From an uncultured Synechococcus sp. (GTDB taxonomy: Bacteria; Cyanobacteriota; Cyanobacteriia; Phormidesmidales; Phormidesmidaceae), in NCBI GenBank assembly GCA_937911865.1, contig CALDSK010000299.1, forward strand, positions 1 through 64,000: a stretch of DNA of 64,000 bases, written 5' to 3'. The notes under the pieces were generated by a model. The model worked only from the letters and a program-made list of their open reading frames with translations, ran no database searches and was not told the origin of the DNA. The translations under genes and the position numbers were made by a program. How positions within the stretch are numbered: the stretch's first letter is position 1; each line of letters opens with the position of its first letter. Positions 25,935 to 35,510 of this stretch are shown in pieces.

Positions 25935-27476
25935 CTATGCGTTTGACTGCCAAAAAGGCTGCGCAAATTTCACCAGCCAGTCTTTGACGCGGTAGGTGGC
26001 CTGGCAGTCGTCTTCGTTGTAGCGAAGAATGGTGTTTAAGTGAGTGCGATCGCCTGTTTCTAACCAATCTGCATACCAACAAATTGACTGTGCCCCATTG
26101 GCATCTTCATCTCTCCATTCAAACCCCATCCACCGGGCCAAATGCTTGAGTGCATAGCTCTCTACGGGTAAAGCAACAGAATCAACAATTCGCTTATGAA
26201 TATCAACAAATCTGTTCAACAGTTTGTTGATATCAACGCCGTCCGTGCCATACAGCTGTCCTAGCCGAGCAACAGTTTGCGCCTCGTAAGGACAAAAATG
26301 ATAAACGGGCGCATCCGGATAACGCTCTACCAGTGCGAGAAACTCAAACCAGGCTTTCTCTTCTTCTTCAGGCGCTTCTGCAATCAATGCGTGAAAAGTC
26401 TTTTCTTGATTGTTGTTGTTTACAACCAGCACACCGTGCAGATAAATCAAATCTTTGTCAGGCGCGGCTTCAATATCAAAGTACAGTTCAATATCTGTTG
26501 TCGGTACCTGATGGGGCTCGATTGGGAAATACCCACTATGCATGCGAGGAACAGCCGTGCCACGAGCAGTTGCCTGAGCCTGATAAATTAGCTTTTCACT
26601 AATATGATGCTCCGTGCCAAGCGCATCGGTCAGAATGGCTGAGTCTATGTCAGCTAGTGCTTCCACGGTGGTGAGCCCTAAATCTACAAGTGTGGGATAG
26701 CGAGGAAGGGTAACGCCCGGCAAAAGAGAGAGATGGTTAACGCTTTTTGCCTTGGCGTAGCAGTGGCCAAGCCAGGGGCAAAGGCTGCAACGATTACGGG
26801 AGATAAACACTTCTGGTGGCTCGTCCGACGCCATGATTTCGTGACAGTCGTCTAGGGCCTCCTGCAGTTTTGGCACGTAGCGTTCCAGGTTAACGCTGTA
26901 TTGTTTGTTTTTTAAGAAGAGTTCTGCGGTGTCGGGCCATACGCCCTGAATCTCGGCTAAAAGGTAGGCGCTGAAGGTCGCTACCAGTTGATATTCTGGC
27001 TTTTGCTTTTTGCCAAATTTGACGGTGTAGGGCTTGTAGTACCAGCTGCCTAGCCACGAGTTGCCAGCTTGCTTGACCAGTAGGTCTGGTTCACTGCGAT
27101 AGCAAGTTCCGTCTGGCCCCTCAGTCACTAGGACGCCGCGATGAATAGTATCAGCGCCCTCGCGCATCAACCGATAGGTGGCGTCGGCACCAGCTTCCCA
27201 ATTGTGATGTTCGTAAGTTGGGCGACTAAGCGGCGCGAACTGGCTCAGAATATCCTGACGATGTTCGGCGCTATCTTGACGAAGCTTAACGAAATAGTCG
27301 CTGGGTGGGTCTTTTAGCTCAGGATCAGCGTAGTTGTCGAGGTAGGTGCGGCGGCGACAGCGACGATATTGGAACAGCATGTGATCTGTAAACCACAGCT
27401 TTGTGACCTCTGGTGCGATGACGGGGGTCTGTGTATGAGGGCTATTTGTAGGGCGATCGCGCCATGCAGTTGACAA
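25935..27476 (-). CDS. TM0106-family RecB-like putative nuclease
   Basis: The 513-aa protein has a Cas4/RecB-like N-terminal half: QYRRCRRRTYLD near 36, and the cluster-type cysteines of RCSLCPWLGHCY near 238. The C-terminal half is a DnaQ/RNase H-like exonuclease domain beginning with YFDIEA near 330, with conserved acidic residues through YNEDDCQATYRVKDWL near 495. The family is predicted to be a metal-dependent nuclease in DNA repair or processing. The frame starts at TTG; no better start precedes the conserved part. No cas genes are nearby. Confidence 0.85.
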   Translation of the reverse strand: MSTAWRDRPTNSPHTQTPVIAPEVTKLWFTDHMLFQYRRCRRRTYLDNYADPELKDPPSDYFVKLRQDSAEHRQDILSQFAPLSRPTYEHHNWEAGADATYRLMREGADTIHRGVLVTEGPDGTCYRSEPDLLVKQAGNSWLGSWYYKPYTVKFGKKQKPEYQLVATFSAYLLAEIQGVWPDTAELFLKNKQYSVNLERYVPKLQEALDDCHEIMASDEPPEVFISRNRCSLCPWLGHCYAKAKSVNHLSLLPGVTLPRYPTLVDLGLTTVEALADIDSAILTDALGTEHHISEKLIYQAQATARGTAVPRMHSGYFPIEPHQVPTTDIELYFDIEAAPDKDLIYLHGVLVVNNNNQEKTFHALIAEAPEEEEKAWFEFLALVERYPDAPVYHFCPYEAQTVARLGQLYGTDGVDINKLLNRFVDIHKRIVDSVALPVESYALKHLARWMGFEWRDEDANGAQSICWYADWLETGDRTHLNTILRYNEDDCQATYRVKDWLVKFAQPFWQSNA

Positions 27477-27599
27477 ACTGACAAAGACCGGAAACTACCT
27501 TGATAGCGTAGCGTATTTGTGCGCGTGAATAATTTATGCGCCTTGCGCCGTTACGCCTTGCAAGCCCGATTGCCCACGCCTAGAGCGCTAGCGAGGCTA

Positions 27600-27884
27600 C
27601 TACTCTTCTTCAAATCCTTCCTTCGTATCTTCATCCTCATCCTCGTCATCGTCATCCTCGACTATATCGTCATCGTCATCTGCCGGGTCTTGCTCAACGA
27701 TGTCTTCAACGATGGCCTGAACCTGTTCGCCAAACCATTCCATCAGGTCAGACATTTCCTCTTCGGCATCCGTGATTGCTGGATCATCTTTAATGCGGCT
27801 CCAGCAATCTTCAAATTCATCGGTCAAAACGTCTTTTAGCGCCGTTTCTAACTGACTTTCTGCAATCTCACGGGCCTCACTCAT
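27600..27884 (-). CDS. Small acidic protein of unknown function
   Basis: The 94-aa product is helical in its first 65 residues (ESQLETALKDVLTDEF, EEEMSDLMEWFGEQVQAIVED). It ends in a run dominated by Asp and Glu (~67-94). No cysteines or membrane segments are present. Very acidic tails of this kind often mediate interaction with basic proteins or ions, but nothing here assigns a role. A clean ATG and isolation from other frames support it as a real gene. Confidence 0.65.
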   Translation of the reverse strand: MSEAREIAESQLETALKDVLTDEFEDCWSRIKDDPAITDAEEEMSDLMEWFGEQVQAIVEDIVEQDPADDDDDIVEDDDDEDEDEDTKEGFEEE

Positions 27885-27990
27885 GGCTTGCTCTCGCTCA
27901 CGTTTTTAATAAAATTTCAGTTGTATATTTACACGATTTTGGCCGTCAATCACACATTATTTTGAGGTTACAAAAGATTCAATCAGTTAC

Positions 27991-29133
27991 CTACAGTCCT
28001 CCTTTCGCCAATAATCCTCCACTCAATCGTTTCAACGCCTTCTGCACCATATCAGCGTATTTCAGCTCTCCAGCAAAAATTCTGGCCATCGCCCAAGTTG
28101 CCGAAGGCTTCTGCATGATAGTGCGGTAGCTAAAATGCGGTGCCAAATAAAAGGCTTTTGCTAACCGCGCGGCTAGCTTCATTTCTCTGCCAATTTTGTC
28201 TTTCACAACTTGCGTGTAGTCAGCCAATGCATGCTCGTCACCGTTCAAAGCCCGATCAACTGCCTCAGCTGCCTTGATGCCTGTGAACATCGAGGGTCGA
28301 ATGCCTTCAGCCGTTAGCGGATCAACTACGCAGGCGGCTTCTCCCGCTAAAACGGCATTTTGCGTATGCAACCGCTGATCGCCGTGCCAGATATATACCG
28401 GATGTCCAAACTTTGCTTCTTGCGTTGCATCCACATCGAATCCTTTGGCATACTCAACCATCGGTTTTACTAAGTCATTTCCCTTTCTTTGGTTGGTCTT
28501 AAATGCACCGCTGCCAATCGAGTAGCCGTCGCTTTTCGGAAAATTCCACACATAGCCATTTTTCAATAGCCCAAACTCAAAATGCACGATGTGACCATCA
28601 TCCACAGCCCGCTTCGGTTCAATTTCAATCGCGCCTGCAATGCTGGACTTGCGGTTTGTAAACCCCAGCCACTTTGCCATCGGTCCGCGTCCGCCGTCCG
28701 CTGCTATTAGATAGGTTGCTTCAATGCGATCGCCTCTACTCGTACTCACTTGCCAGCAATCACCCGTCCACTCAACTCCCGTTGCCTTGGTCTCGTCTTG
28801 TAGCTGCGCGCCTACCTTTTGTGCCTGCTGCACTAAATAGTGGTCAAACTCATTACGCCGCACCATCCAAACCGGCGTCTTCAGCTCAACGTCAATCACC
28901 TCACCCCGATTCCACGTATACCGGGCGTGCGTCACCTTCTGCGAAATCACTGGCTCAAAGCTAAAGTCAAACCACTGCGCTACCTGCGGTGAAACCCCAC
29001 CGCCACAGGGCTTGTATCGCGGTAGCGAAGCTTTCTCTAGCAGTAGAACGCTGTGTCCTTTCTTGCTCAGGTGGTAAGCAGCACTTGCGCCTGCTGGCCC
29101 GGCACCAACAACAATACAATCGAATCGTGGCAT
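27991..29133 (-). CDS. Geranylgeranyl reductase family FAD-dependent oxidoreductase
   Basis: The 380-aa flavoprotein has the FAD-binding start DCIVVGAGPAGASAAYHLSK, then PRYKPCGGGVS typical of geranylgeranyl-reductase-like enzymes, and the second FAD motif AVLAGEAACVVDPLTAEGI near 280. It probably reduces an isoprenoid double bond or a related hydrophobic substrate at the membrane. It is shorter than, and different at the N-terminus from, the chlorophyll enzyme ChlP, so I do not call it chlP. It follows tkt on the same strand but is separated from it by a strong terminator. Confidence 0.88.
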   Translation of the reverse strand: MPRFDCIVVGAGPAGASAAYHLSKKGHSVLLLEKASLPRYKPCGGGVSPQVAQWFDFSFEPVISQKVTHARYTWNRGEVIDVELKTPVWMVRRNEFDHYLVQQAQKVGAQLQDETKATGVEWTGDCWQVSTSRGDRIEATYLIAADGGRGPMAKWLGFTNRKSSIAGAIEIEPKRAVDDGHIVHFEFGLLKNGYVWNFPKSDGYSIGSGAFKTNQRKGNDLVKPMVEYAKGFDVDATQEAKFGHPVYIWHGDQRLHTQNAVLAGEAACVVDPLTAEGIRPSMFTGIKAAEAVDRALNGDEHALADYTQVVKDKIGREMKLAARLAKAFYLAPHFSYRTIMQKPSATWAMARIFAGELKYADMVQKALKRLSGGLLAKGGL

Positions 29134-29321
29134 AGATTTAGGAAGCAGACTTAGTTTGGTTTTTGTGCATTTGCTAATCAGTCTATAGCTTTAGTTAGAA
29201 CAGTCAATCAAGCCGGTCGGAAGTGCTTCTTAAATCGATGTGTCAAAGTATGTGATTTCCAGTTGTAATACCCAGAAGCTCAGTCAGTGATTGTAGTGAC
29301 TTCTTTAAAGGAGAAAGGCTA

Positions 29322-29368
29322 ATAGAGAAAGGCCCTTTTGCGATTTTTGCAAAAGGGCCTTTCTCTAT
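29322..29368 (-). terminator. Strong terminator downstream of tkt
   Basis: A perfect 20-bp inverted repeat (29322-29341 with 29349-29368) has a 7-nt loop. T-rich and A-rich stretches sit within the stem, so it could act in either orientation. It lies between tkt and the geranylgeranyl-reductase-like gene. Confidence 0.85.
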
Positions 29369-29427
29369 GTTTATTTACTCAGTTATTTCAGCTTAGTCAG
29401 TCTAGTCAGACTTTCAGACCAAAAGTT

Positions 29428-31434
29428 CTAGCTCAATAGCGCGTTAGCACGAGAAACAACGTTGTCTACCGTATAGCCAAACTCTTCCATCACTTTGCCA
29501 CCAGGCGCCGAAGCACCAAAGGTGTCGACAGAGAGCATATCGCCTTCGTCACCAAAGTACTTAGCCCAGCCAAAGCTGCTCATCGCTTCAACAACCAAGC
29601 GCTTCTTCACAGCCTTGGGTAAGACAGACTCTTTGTAGGCCGCGTCTTGCTCTTCGTACAGTTTCCAGCAGGGCATAGAAACCACACGTACTTTCTTGCC
29701 TTCGCCGCGTAGTTTCTCAGCTGCATCTTCACAAAGCTGAACTTCACTACCTGTCCCGATCAAAATTAGATCGGGGGTGCCGTCGGAGTCAGACATGATG
29801 TAAGCGCCCTTGGCAACTGCATCAATTGAAGAGCCTGGTAGGTTGCGCAGACCCTGGCGAGAGAAGCACATCAGCGTCGGTGCTTTGCGCTTGTTGACGG
29901 CGATTTTGTACGCGCCAGAAGTCTCGTTGCCGTCTGCGGGGCGAATCACATAGAGGTTAGGAATTGCGCGCAAGGAAGCAACCGTTTCTACAGGCTGGTG
30001 TGTGGGTCCATCTTCGCCCAGACCGATGGAGTCGTGGGTCATAACGTAGATGACGCCCGCTTCGGAAAGAGCAGATAGGCGAATCGCACCGCGCATGTAG
30101 TCGGTGAAGACTAGGAAGGTTGCACAGTAAGGAATCAGGCCGCTGTTGTGCAGAGCGATGCCGTTGCAGATAGCGCCCATGCCGTGCTCGCGTACGCCGA
30201 AGTGAATGTTGCGGTTTTCGTACGAGCCTTTCTGGTAGTCGCCAGAGATCTTCAGCTCTGTGAGGTTTGAGTGGGTGAGGGCAGCTGAGCCACCGATCAG
30301 TTCGGGAAGAACAGGGGCTAAGGCGGTGAGGGTCGCTTCAGAATTTTTGCGAGTGGCGAGTGCCTTGTCTTCAGGGGTGTACTTGGGCAGTGCGTCTTCC
30401 CAGCCGTCGGGTAGCTTGCCAGAGAGGAAACGCTCGAACTCAGCTGCTTCCTCCGCGTACTTAGTGCGGTAGGTGGCGAGCGCCTTCTCCCACTCAGCTT
30501 CAGCGCTAGCACCGTTATCAATCGCTTTGCGGTACTGGTTTAGTGCATCTTCAGGGATTTCAAATGGCTCGTACTTCCAGTCAAGCGCTTCGCGAGTGAC
30601 CTTGGTTTCGTCATCGCCTAGCATGGCACCGTGAATGCCGCCTGTGCCCTGACGGTTAGGAGAGCCGTAGCCAATGATCGTCGTAATTTTGATCATTGTG
30701 GGCTTATCAGTGACTTTTTTGGCCTCTGCGATCGCTTTTTCAATCGCATCCAAATCAGTATTGCCGTCTTCTACATGCAGCACATGCCAGCCATATGCCT
30801 CAAAGCGCTTGCTCACATCTTCTGTAAAGGCAATATCCGTGCTGCCATCAATCGAAATATGGTTGTCGTCGTACAGTGCAATCAGCTTGCCGAGGCCCAA
30901 GTGACCCGCTAAAGAGCAAGCCTCACCCGAGATGCCCTCCATATTACAGCCGTCACCCATGATGGTGTAAGTGTAATGGTCCACGACCGTGCAATCGGGC
31001 TTGTTGAACTTAGCGGCAAGGTGTGCCTCAGCCATCGCTAAACCAACCGCGTTACAAATGCCTTGGCCCAATGGGCCCGTGGTTACTTCAATCCCTGCTG
31101 TTTCAAAGTTTTCAGGGTGGCCGGGCGTGTTAGACCCCCATTGGCGGAACTGCTTGATGTCGTCCATGCTGACGCTGTCGTACCCGGTGAGGTACATCAT
31201 GGCGTATTGCAACATGCAACCATGACCCGCTGAAAGTACGAAGCGATCGCGGTTAAACCACTGAGGATTCTTGGGGTTATGACGGATGAACTTGTCCCAG
31301 AGCACATAGGACATCGGCGCCGCGCCCATCGGTAAACCAGGGTGACCCGACTTGGATTTGTTGATGGCGTCAACGGCTAAAAAACGAATGGAATTAATGC
31401 ACAGTGCTTCAAGCGATTGAGTTGCGACAGCCAT
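29428..31434 (-). CDS. tkt: Transketolase
   Basis: The 668-aa thiamine-diphosphate enzyme transfers two-carbon units between sugar phosphates in the Calvin cycle and pentose-phosphate pathway. The sequence shows HPGLPMGAAPM near the N-terminus, the TPP/Mg site MGDGCNMEGISGEACS near 155-170, the transketolase block of the pyrimidine domain (REHGMGAICNGIALH, TFLVFTDYMR) and the HDSIGLGEDGPTHQPVE segment. Length is standard. The upstream spacer carries a direct repeat and a small palindrome. Confidence 0.98.
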   Translation of the reverse strand: MAVATQSLEALCINSIRFLAVDAINKSKSGHPGLPMGAAPMSYVLWDKFIRHNPKNPQWFNRDRFVLSAGHGCMLQYAMMYLTGYDSVSMDDIKQFRQWGSNTPGHPENFETAGIEVTTGPLGQGICNAVGLAMAEAHLAAKFNKPDCTVVDHYTYTIMGDGCNMEGISGEACSLAGHLGLGKLIALYDDNHISIDGSTDIAFTEDVSKRFEAYGWHVLHVEDGNTDLDAIEKAIAEAKKVTDKPTMIKITTIIGYGSPNRQGTGGIHGAMLGDDETKVTREALDWKYEPFEIPEDALNQYRKAIDNGASAEAEWEKALATYRTKYAEEAAEFERFLSGKLPDGWEDALPKYTPEDKALATRKNSEATLTALAPVLPELIGGSAALTHSNLTELKISGDYQKGSYENRNIHFGVREHGMGAICNGIALHNSGLIPYCATFLVFTDYMRGAIRLSALSEAGVIYVMTHDSIGLGEDGPTHQPVETVASLRAIPNLYVIRPADGNETSGAYKIAVNKRKAPTLMCFSRQGLRNLPGSSIDAVAKGAYIMSDSDGTPDLILIGTGSEVQLCEDAAEKLRGEGKKVRVVSMPCWKLYEEQDAAYKESVLPKAVKKRLVVEAMSSFGWAKYFGDEGDMLSVDTFGASAPGGKVMEEFGYTVDNVVSRANALLS

Positions 31435-31777
31435 AGACTTTTTCTTTGAGTAAAACAGCGTTGAAAGGAGTGGGACTCAAATGGGTGAGGAGCCGTAGCG
31501 TCGCCTCGCAATCGAGAGAACTACATGCTTTGTTGCAGCCCTCTGGCGGGCCTATACACGCTCGCCAATATTAAGGACGCTCGCCAATTTAAGGTGAAGT
31601 TTAGAAAGGTTAGCTCTTAAACAATAGCGATTTAGCTGACGCTCCCAAATAGGATGGCGTCATCCTATACAAATGTTTAAGAAGATTTGTTAGGTCATTA
31701 TACCTATGAATCTGTAACATCTACGACGGTTAACAGAGGCTATGTCTGCTACCCCTGTCATTTCGTCTTTAGTAGCA
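31435..31777. other. Upstream region of tkt
   Basis: This 343-bp spacer has no gene. It holds an imperfect duplication of CGCTCGCCAATATTAAGGA (31559-31577, then 31578-31595) and an 8-bp palindrome ATAGGATG-gcgt-CATCCTAT at 31649-31668. The palindrome is a candidate operator or leader hairpin for tkt. Confidence 0.5.
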
Positions 31778-33055
31778 CTACTTGTACTTTTTGAAGGCCA
31801 AGGTGACGTTGTGTCCCCCAAATCCGAACGAGTTGGAAAGGGCAACGTTCACAGTCTGCTCGCGACTCTTGTGCGCGACGTAGTCGAGGTCGCAGGCTGG
31901 ATCGGGATTTTCTAAGTTGATGGTGGGTGGAACCCTATCATTGGCAACGGCCATCACCGCCGCAACGCCTTCGATTCCGCCCGAGCCACCTAGCAGATGG
32001 CCAGTCATACTCTTGGTTGAGCTGACGGTGATTTTGTAGGCATGATCGCCGAGTACGGTCTTGATCGCCGCTGTTTCGTTCGGGTCGTTTACGGGTGTGC
32101 TAGTGCCATGCGCATTGACGTAGCTTACGTCTTCGGGTGCGAGTCCTCCGTCTTTGAGGGCTAGGCGAATAGCGCGAACCGCGCCCTCCCCGCCAGGGGC
32201 AATCCCTGTCATATGGTAGGCGTCACAGCTCATGCCATAGCCCACCATCTCCGCATAGATGCGAGCACCGCGGCTAATGGCATGCTCTAGCTCTTCTAAA
32301 ATCAAAATGCCAGAGCCTTCGCCTAACACAAAGCCATCTCTGTCTTTATCAAAAGGGCGACTGGCGTGGGTGGGGTCATCGTTGCGCGTGGACATCGCAC
32401 GCATAGACGAAAAGCCTGCAAAGGTAAGCGGGGTGACGGCTGATTCGGTGCCACCGCAAATCATCGCTTGGGCGTAGCCGTTTTGAACGAGCCGAAAGGC
32501 GTCGCCAATCGCGTTAGACCCGGCTGCACAGGCCGTAACCGAGCAAGAATTGGGGCCTTTAGCCCCTACCTGAATTGCCGTTAGGCCAGCGGCCATGTTG
32601 GCAATCATCATCGGAATCATAAAAGGACTACAGCGGCTGGGCCCTTTGTTGAGGTAGATCTCCTGCTGATCTTCCATGACCTGAATGCCGCCGATGCCGG
32701 TACCGATCATCACGCCGACCTGCTCTGCGTTGAGGTCGGTAATTTCGAGCTTGGCGTCGGCGATGGCTTGCTTGCTACCTGCGATCGCAAAGTGAGCGAA
32801 ACGAGCAGCTCGCTTTACGTCTTTGCGGTCCATATACTCAAGTGGGTCAAAGCCTTCTACTTGACCTGCAACCTGGCTACCGTGGTTAGACGCATCAAAA
32901 GCAGTCACTCGATCGATGCCGTTTTTGCTCGTCATCAGCCCTTGCCAATAGTCCGCTAGGGTATTCCCAAGAGGGGTAATTGCACCCATTCCGGTGATGA
33001 CAACGCGTTTTTTTGATCGCTGGATTTCGTCCACTTGTTTTTCTGAGGGAGCCAT
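31778..33055 (-). CDS. fabF: Beta-ketoacyl-[acyl-carrier-protein] synthase II
   Basis: FabF performs chain-elongating Claisen condensation with malonyl-ACP. From the ATG at 33053-33055 it is 425 aa, close to the usual ~415. The frame can be extended to a TTG at 33112, but that adds 19 residues encoded by repeated AAGAGGCGCAAG sequence and is unlikely. Motifs are VVITGMGAITPLGNT, the nucleophilic Cys in VTACAAGSNAIG, NAHGTSTPVNDPNE with the first active His, and STKSMTGHLLGGSGG with the second. The gene lies downstream of acpP on the same strand, the usual fatty-acid pairing. Confidence 0.97.
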   Translation of the reverse strand: MAPSEKQVDEIQRSKKRVVITGMGAITPLGNTLADYWQGLMTSKNGIDRVTAFDASNHGSQVAGQVEGFDPLEYMDRKDVKRAARFAHFAIAGSKQAIADAKLEITDLNAEQVGVMIGTGIGGIQVMEDQQEIYLNKGPSRCSPFMIPMMIANMAAGLTAIQVGAKGPNSCSVTACAAGSNAIGDAFRLVQNGYAQAMICGGTESAVTPLTFAGFSSMRAMSTRNDDPTHASRPFDKDRDGFVLGEGSGILILEELEHAISRGARIYAEMVGYGMSCDAYHMTGIAPGGEGAVRAIRLALKDGGLAPEDVSYVNAHGTSTPVNDPNETAAIKTVLGDHAYKITVSSTKSMTGHLLGGSGGIEGVAAVMAVANDRVPPTINLENPDPACDLDYVAHKSREQTVNVALSNSFGFGGHNVTLAFKKYK

Positions 33056-33222
33056 AGTTCTTAAGAGGCGCAAGTTCGGCGCAAAGGTCGGCGCAGGGTT
33101 TAAGAGGCGCAAGAATATCTAAATCAAAATATCTAACATCACTAACGAGCAACAAAAAACAACCTGTGAGCTAACGATTACGACACGGTTGCGACTTTGT
33201 TACTCGCAGCTGTGAGTGCTTT

Positions 33223-33462
33223 TTAAGCTGACTTCGACTTGATGAAGTCAACAGCTGATTGAACGGTGCTAATGCTCTCAGCCGCTTCATCAGGAATTTC
33301 AATATCAAATTCTTCTTCTAGAGCCATCACTAGCTCAACGGTATCGAGAGAATCGGCACCTAAGTCATTGGCGAAGTTAGCTTCTGGCTTAACCTCCGCT
33401 TCGTCCACACCGAGTTGCTCAGAAACGATTTTCTGAACTTTTCCTAAAATGTCGTCACTCAT
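33223..33462 (-). CDS. acpP: Acyl carrier protein
   Basis: From the ATG at 33460-33462 the protein is 79 aa, the normal size; a TTG six codons earlier is a less likely start. The phosphopantetheine attachment site is Ser38 in LGADSLDTVELV, followed by the acidic EEEFDIEIPDEAAE helix that contacts partner enzymes. It carries growing acyl chains for FabF, encoded 167 bp downstream. Confidence 0.97.
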   Translation of the reverse strand: MSDDILGKVQKIVSEQLGVDEAEVKPEANFANDLGADSLDTVELVMALEEEFDIEIPDEAAESISTVQSAVDFIKSKSA

Positions 33463-33930
33463 TACTGTACTTACCTTCAAACAGCGTCAAAAAGCGTAAA
33501 AACTTACTCAAACTCAACCGTTAATCTGGCGATGGTTTGACCCTTTCTGCTGGTAAGCGTAAAGCTGCCAGCAAAACTCATCAATCACAACGCCTTAAAT
33601 ACAGTTTGTAATTTAAGCTTCATTATCTTATAGGAAATCGTGACCCCTGCTTACTCCCCTGTTTACTCTGGGCTAGCGCAAGCAATTCCTAAGAAATCGT
33701 CATCGAAGTATTACGTTCCATAAATTTTTGCCCCTATATTTAATGAATCACTCGCACCTGCAAGATAAACTGCACTTGGGTTTGGAGAACCCTTGCTCGC
33801 GGTCGATAGCCAATTTTGCGTGCCCTAAAATTCTTCTGAATGCTTGGAGTAGCGGTTGGCTTAGGCAAACCTCCCGGTCAGTCAGTAGCGATTGGCGATA
33901 TTGCAATAATAATTTTGGAGTCTATGCTTC
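33463..33930. other. Divergent promoter region between acpP and psaC
   Basis: About 470 bp without a convincing gene. Longer open frames that run into psaC in another frame look like shadows. It contains a 12-bp near-tandem repeat (33644-33667) and presumably promoters for both strongly expressed genes. I cannot point to a specific -10 or -35 element with confidence. Confidence 0.5.
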
Positions 33931-34176
33931 ATGTCCCATTCAGTTAAAATTTACGATACCTGTATTGGCTGCACTCAGTGCGTCAGAGCTTGCCCTACCG
34001 ACGTCTTGGAGATGGTTCCTTGGGACGGCTGTAAGGCCGGTCAAATTGCAGCGTCCCCTCGGACTGAAGACTGTGTTGGCTGCAAGCGCTGTGAGACGGC
34101 TTGCCCCACTGATTTCCTCAGCATTCGTGTATATCTAGGTGCTGAGACGACTCGTAGTATGGGTCTTGCTTACTAA
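33931..34176 (+). CDS. psaC: Photosystem I iron-sulfur center subunit VII
   Basis: PsaC carries the terminal FA and FB [4Fe-4S] clusters on the stromal side of photosystem I and passes electrons to ferredoxin. The 81-aa protein has both cluster motifs, CIGCTQCVRACP and CVGCKRCETACP, and the conserved ending SMGLAY. Length is exactly typical. A bidirectional terminator-type hairpin follows 51 bp after the stop. Confidence 0.99.
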   Translation: MSHSVKIYDTCIGCTQCVRACPTDVLEMVPWDGCKAGQIAASPRTEDCVGCKRCETACPTDFLSIRVYLGAETTRSMGLAY

Positions 34177-34227
34177 GGCTCCCCTCTACTCAGAGGTCCT
34201 GCGTTTGCACTCGCGAATTACCTACTA

Positions 34228-34276
34228 AAAAATCTCCTGCTCTCTAGGGTTAGACCTCAGCGAACAGGAGATTTTT
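34228..34276. terminator. Bidirectional terminator between psaC and ftsX
   Basis: AAAAATCTCCTG (34228-34239) pairs with CAGGAGATTTTT (34265-34276), giving a stem of 12 bp with A/T tracts at both ends. It lies between convergent genes and can serve both. Confidence 0.8.
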
Positions 34277-34347
34277 GTGTGAATGCCGTGTAGAGCGTCG
34301 TGCTATGTCGATTAATGCGCTGTATCGAGTGAACGGTTTGAATGCCC

Positions 34348-35256
34348 TTATCGAGCCGCAGCTACTTTCTTGACGGCGATTAGGCTACCGAGCAGGCCAA
34401 GGCTGCTCCCTAGAGCGAGCAGCGCAATAGGAAGCATAATCCACTGTTGGGCAGTAAGCCGCAGCCCGTTAATCAGAAATTCTATAAAGGCGGGTTGATT
34501 GCTTGTTGCGAGAGACTTTAGCCCTTCTTGAATGGCTAAAAGCAAACCCCAGGAGCTGCCTGCACCGACGAGGCCAAAGGTGACACCTTGTAGTAGAAAG
34601 GGCAGGTAGATCCAGCTGCGGGTGGCACCGACGAGCTGCATAACCTCTATTTCCTGGCGGCGAGCGATCGCAATGAGTCGAATCGTCGTGGTAACGACGG
34701 CGATCGCTGTCATACTCAGCAAGCTCACAATGCATAGGCTCACCCAGCGCAGCCCTTCATTCAGCTCCCGCAGCTGCTTAATCACTTCATTGACATATAG
34801 GACGTCGTCTACGCCCGTCATATTTCTGAGCGTATCGGCCAGTCTAGGAACCTGTTCGGCGTCGCGCGCTTTGACTTTGAGCTCATCGACTAGCGGATTG
34901 CCGTTTAGCTGCGCTGCTGCGTTAGAGATGTTAGATAGCCCCAGATCGGCGGTCAGCTGAGACCAGGCCTGTTCCTTACTGACCGACGAAACATCGACCA
35001 CACCAGGCAACCGCTGCACCTGAGTAATCAGACTGCCCGCATCCACCCCACTCTCTAGATAGGTCGAAATAACCAGCTGTGAGCCAAACTGATTGAGCAG
35101 ACCTTCTACCTGCCAGCTCACCTGCAAACTGGTGCCGAATAAAAAGAGCAGCACCGTCATGGTGCTAGCCGCAGCCCAGTTCATCCAGCCGCCGCGCCGT
35201 AGACCGCGCAGGGTTTCAATCAGTAAATAGTCTGTTTTGAGGAGTGATCTCATCAT
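34348..35256 (-). CDS. ftsX: Cell-division ABC transporter-like permease FtsX
   Basis: FtsX works with the ATPase FtsE at the septum to activate peptidoglycan hydrolases. The 302-aa protein has the family topology: a helix near 25-45 (WAAASTMTVLLFLFGT), a ~130-aa periplasmic domain with VDVSSVSKEQAW, then three helices (~175-195, 222-245, 272-295) containing EIEVMQLVGATRSWIYLPF, the hallmark of FtsX/MacB-type permeases. ftsE is not in the neighbouring sequence. Either of two adjacent ATGs could start it. Confidence 0.92.
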   Translation of the reverse strand: MMRSLLKTDYLLIETLRGLRRGGWMNWAAASTMTVLLFLFGTSLQVSWQVEGLLNQFGSQLVISTYLESGVDAGSLITQVQRLPGVVDVSSVSKEQAWSQLTADLGLSNISNAAAQLNGNPLVDELKVKARDAEQVPRLADTLRNMTGVDDVLYVNEVIKQLRELNEGLRWVSLCIVSLLSMTAIAVVTTTIRLIAIARRQEIEVMQLVGATRSWIYLPFLLQGVTFGLVGAGSSWGLLLAIQEGLKSLATSNQPAFIEFLINGLRLTAQQWIMLPIALLALGSSLGLLGSLIAVKKVAAAR

Positions 35257-35510
35257 CAGGGCGCGGGGACTCTTCTATAAAAATGCTGAAAAATCAATAA
35301 AATCAGCTCTAGGATTCCCGAATCAAGATGGTTTGATGCATTCCAGCAGATTAGCTGCAATAGATTGACTTAGATGACTTTAGTGGTCCTTTCTGCTGTC
35401 CCCGTGCGGTCAGGCTTTCTCGAAGTCGTTCTGAGTTGTTACAATAATAATCTCTAATTTCTGTCTGCTCCTAACCCTTCATTTCATTCACCCTTTTACC
35501 CGTAGAACCC

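Noticed and set aside
25935..27476. RecB/Cas4-like nuclease taken as a cas4 gene
   Set aside because: It has a second DnaQ-like half typical of the TM0106 family, and no other cas genes or array occur.
27991..29133. Chlorophyll-synthesis geranylgeranyl reductase ChlP
   Set aside because: Length and N-terminal sequence differ from ChlP; only the superfamily can be supported.
33056..33112. N-terminal extension of FabF from a TTG start
   Set aside because: The extra codons come from a repeated AAGAGGCGCAAG stretch, and the ATG at 33053-33055 gives the normal protein length.
33728..34138. Plus-strand frame of 136 codons running into psaC
   Set aside because: It overlaps psaC in another frame, and its composition has no family match.
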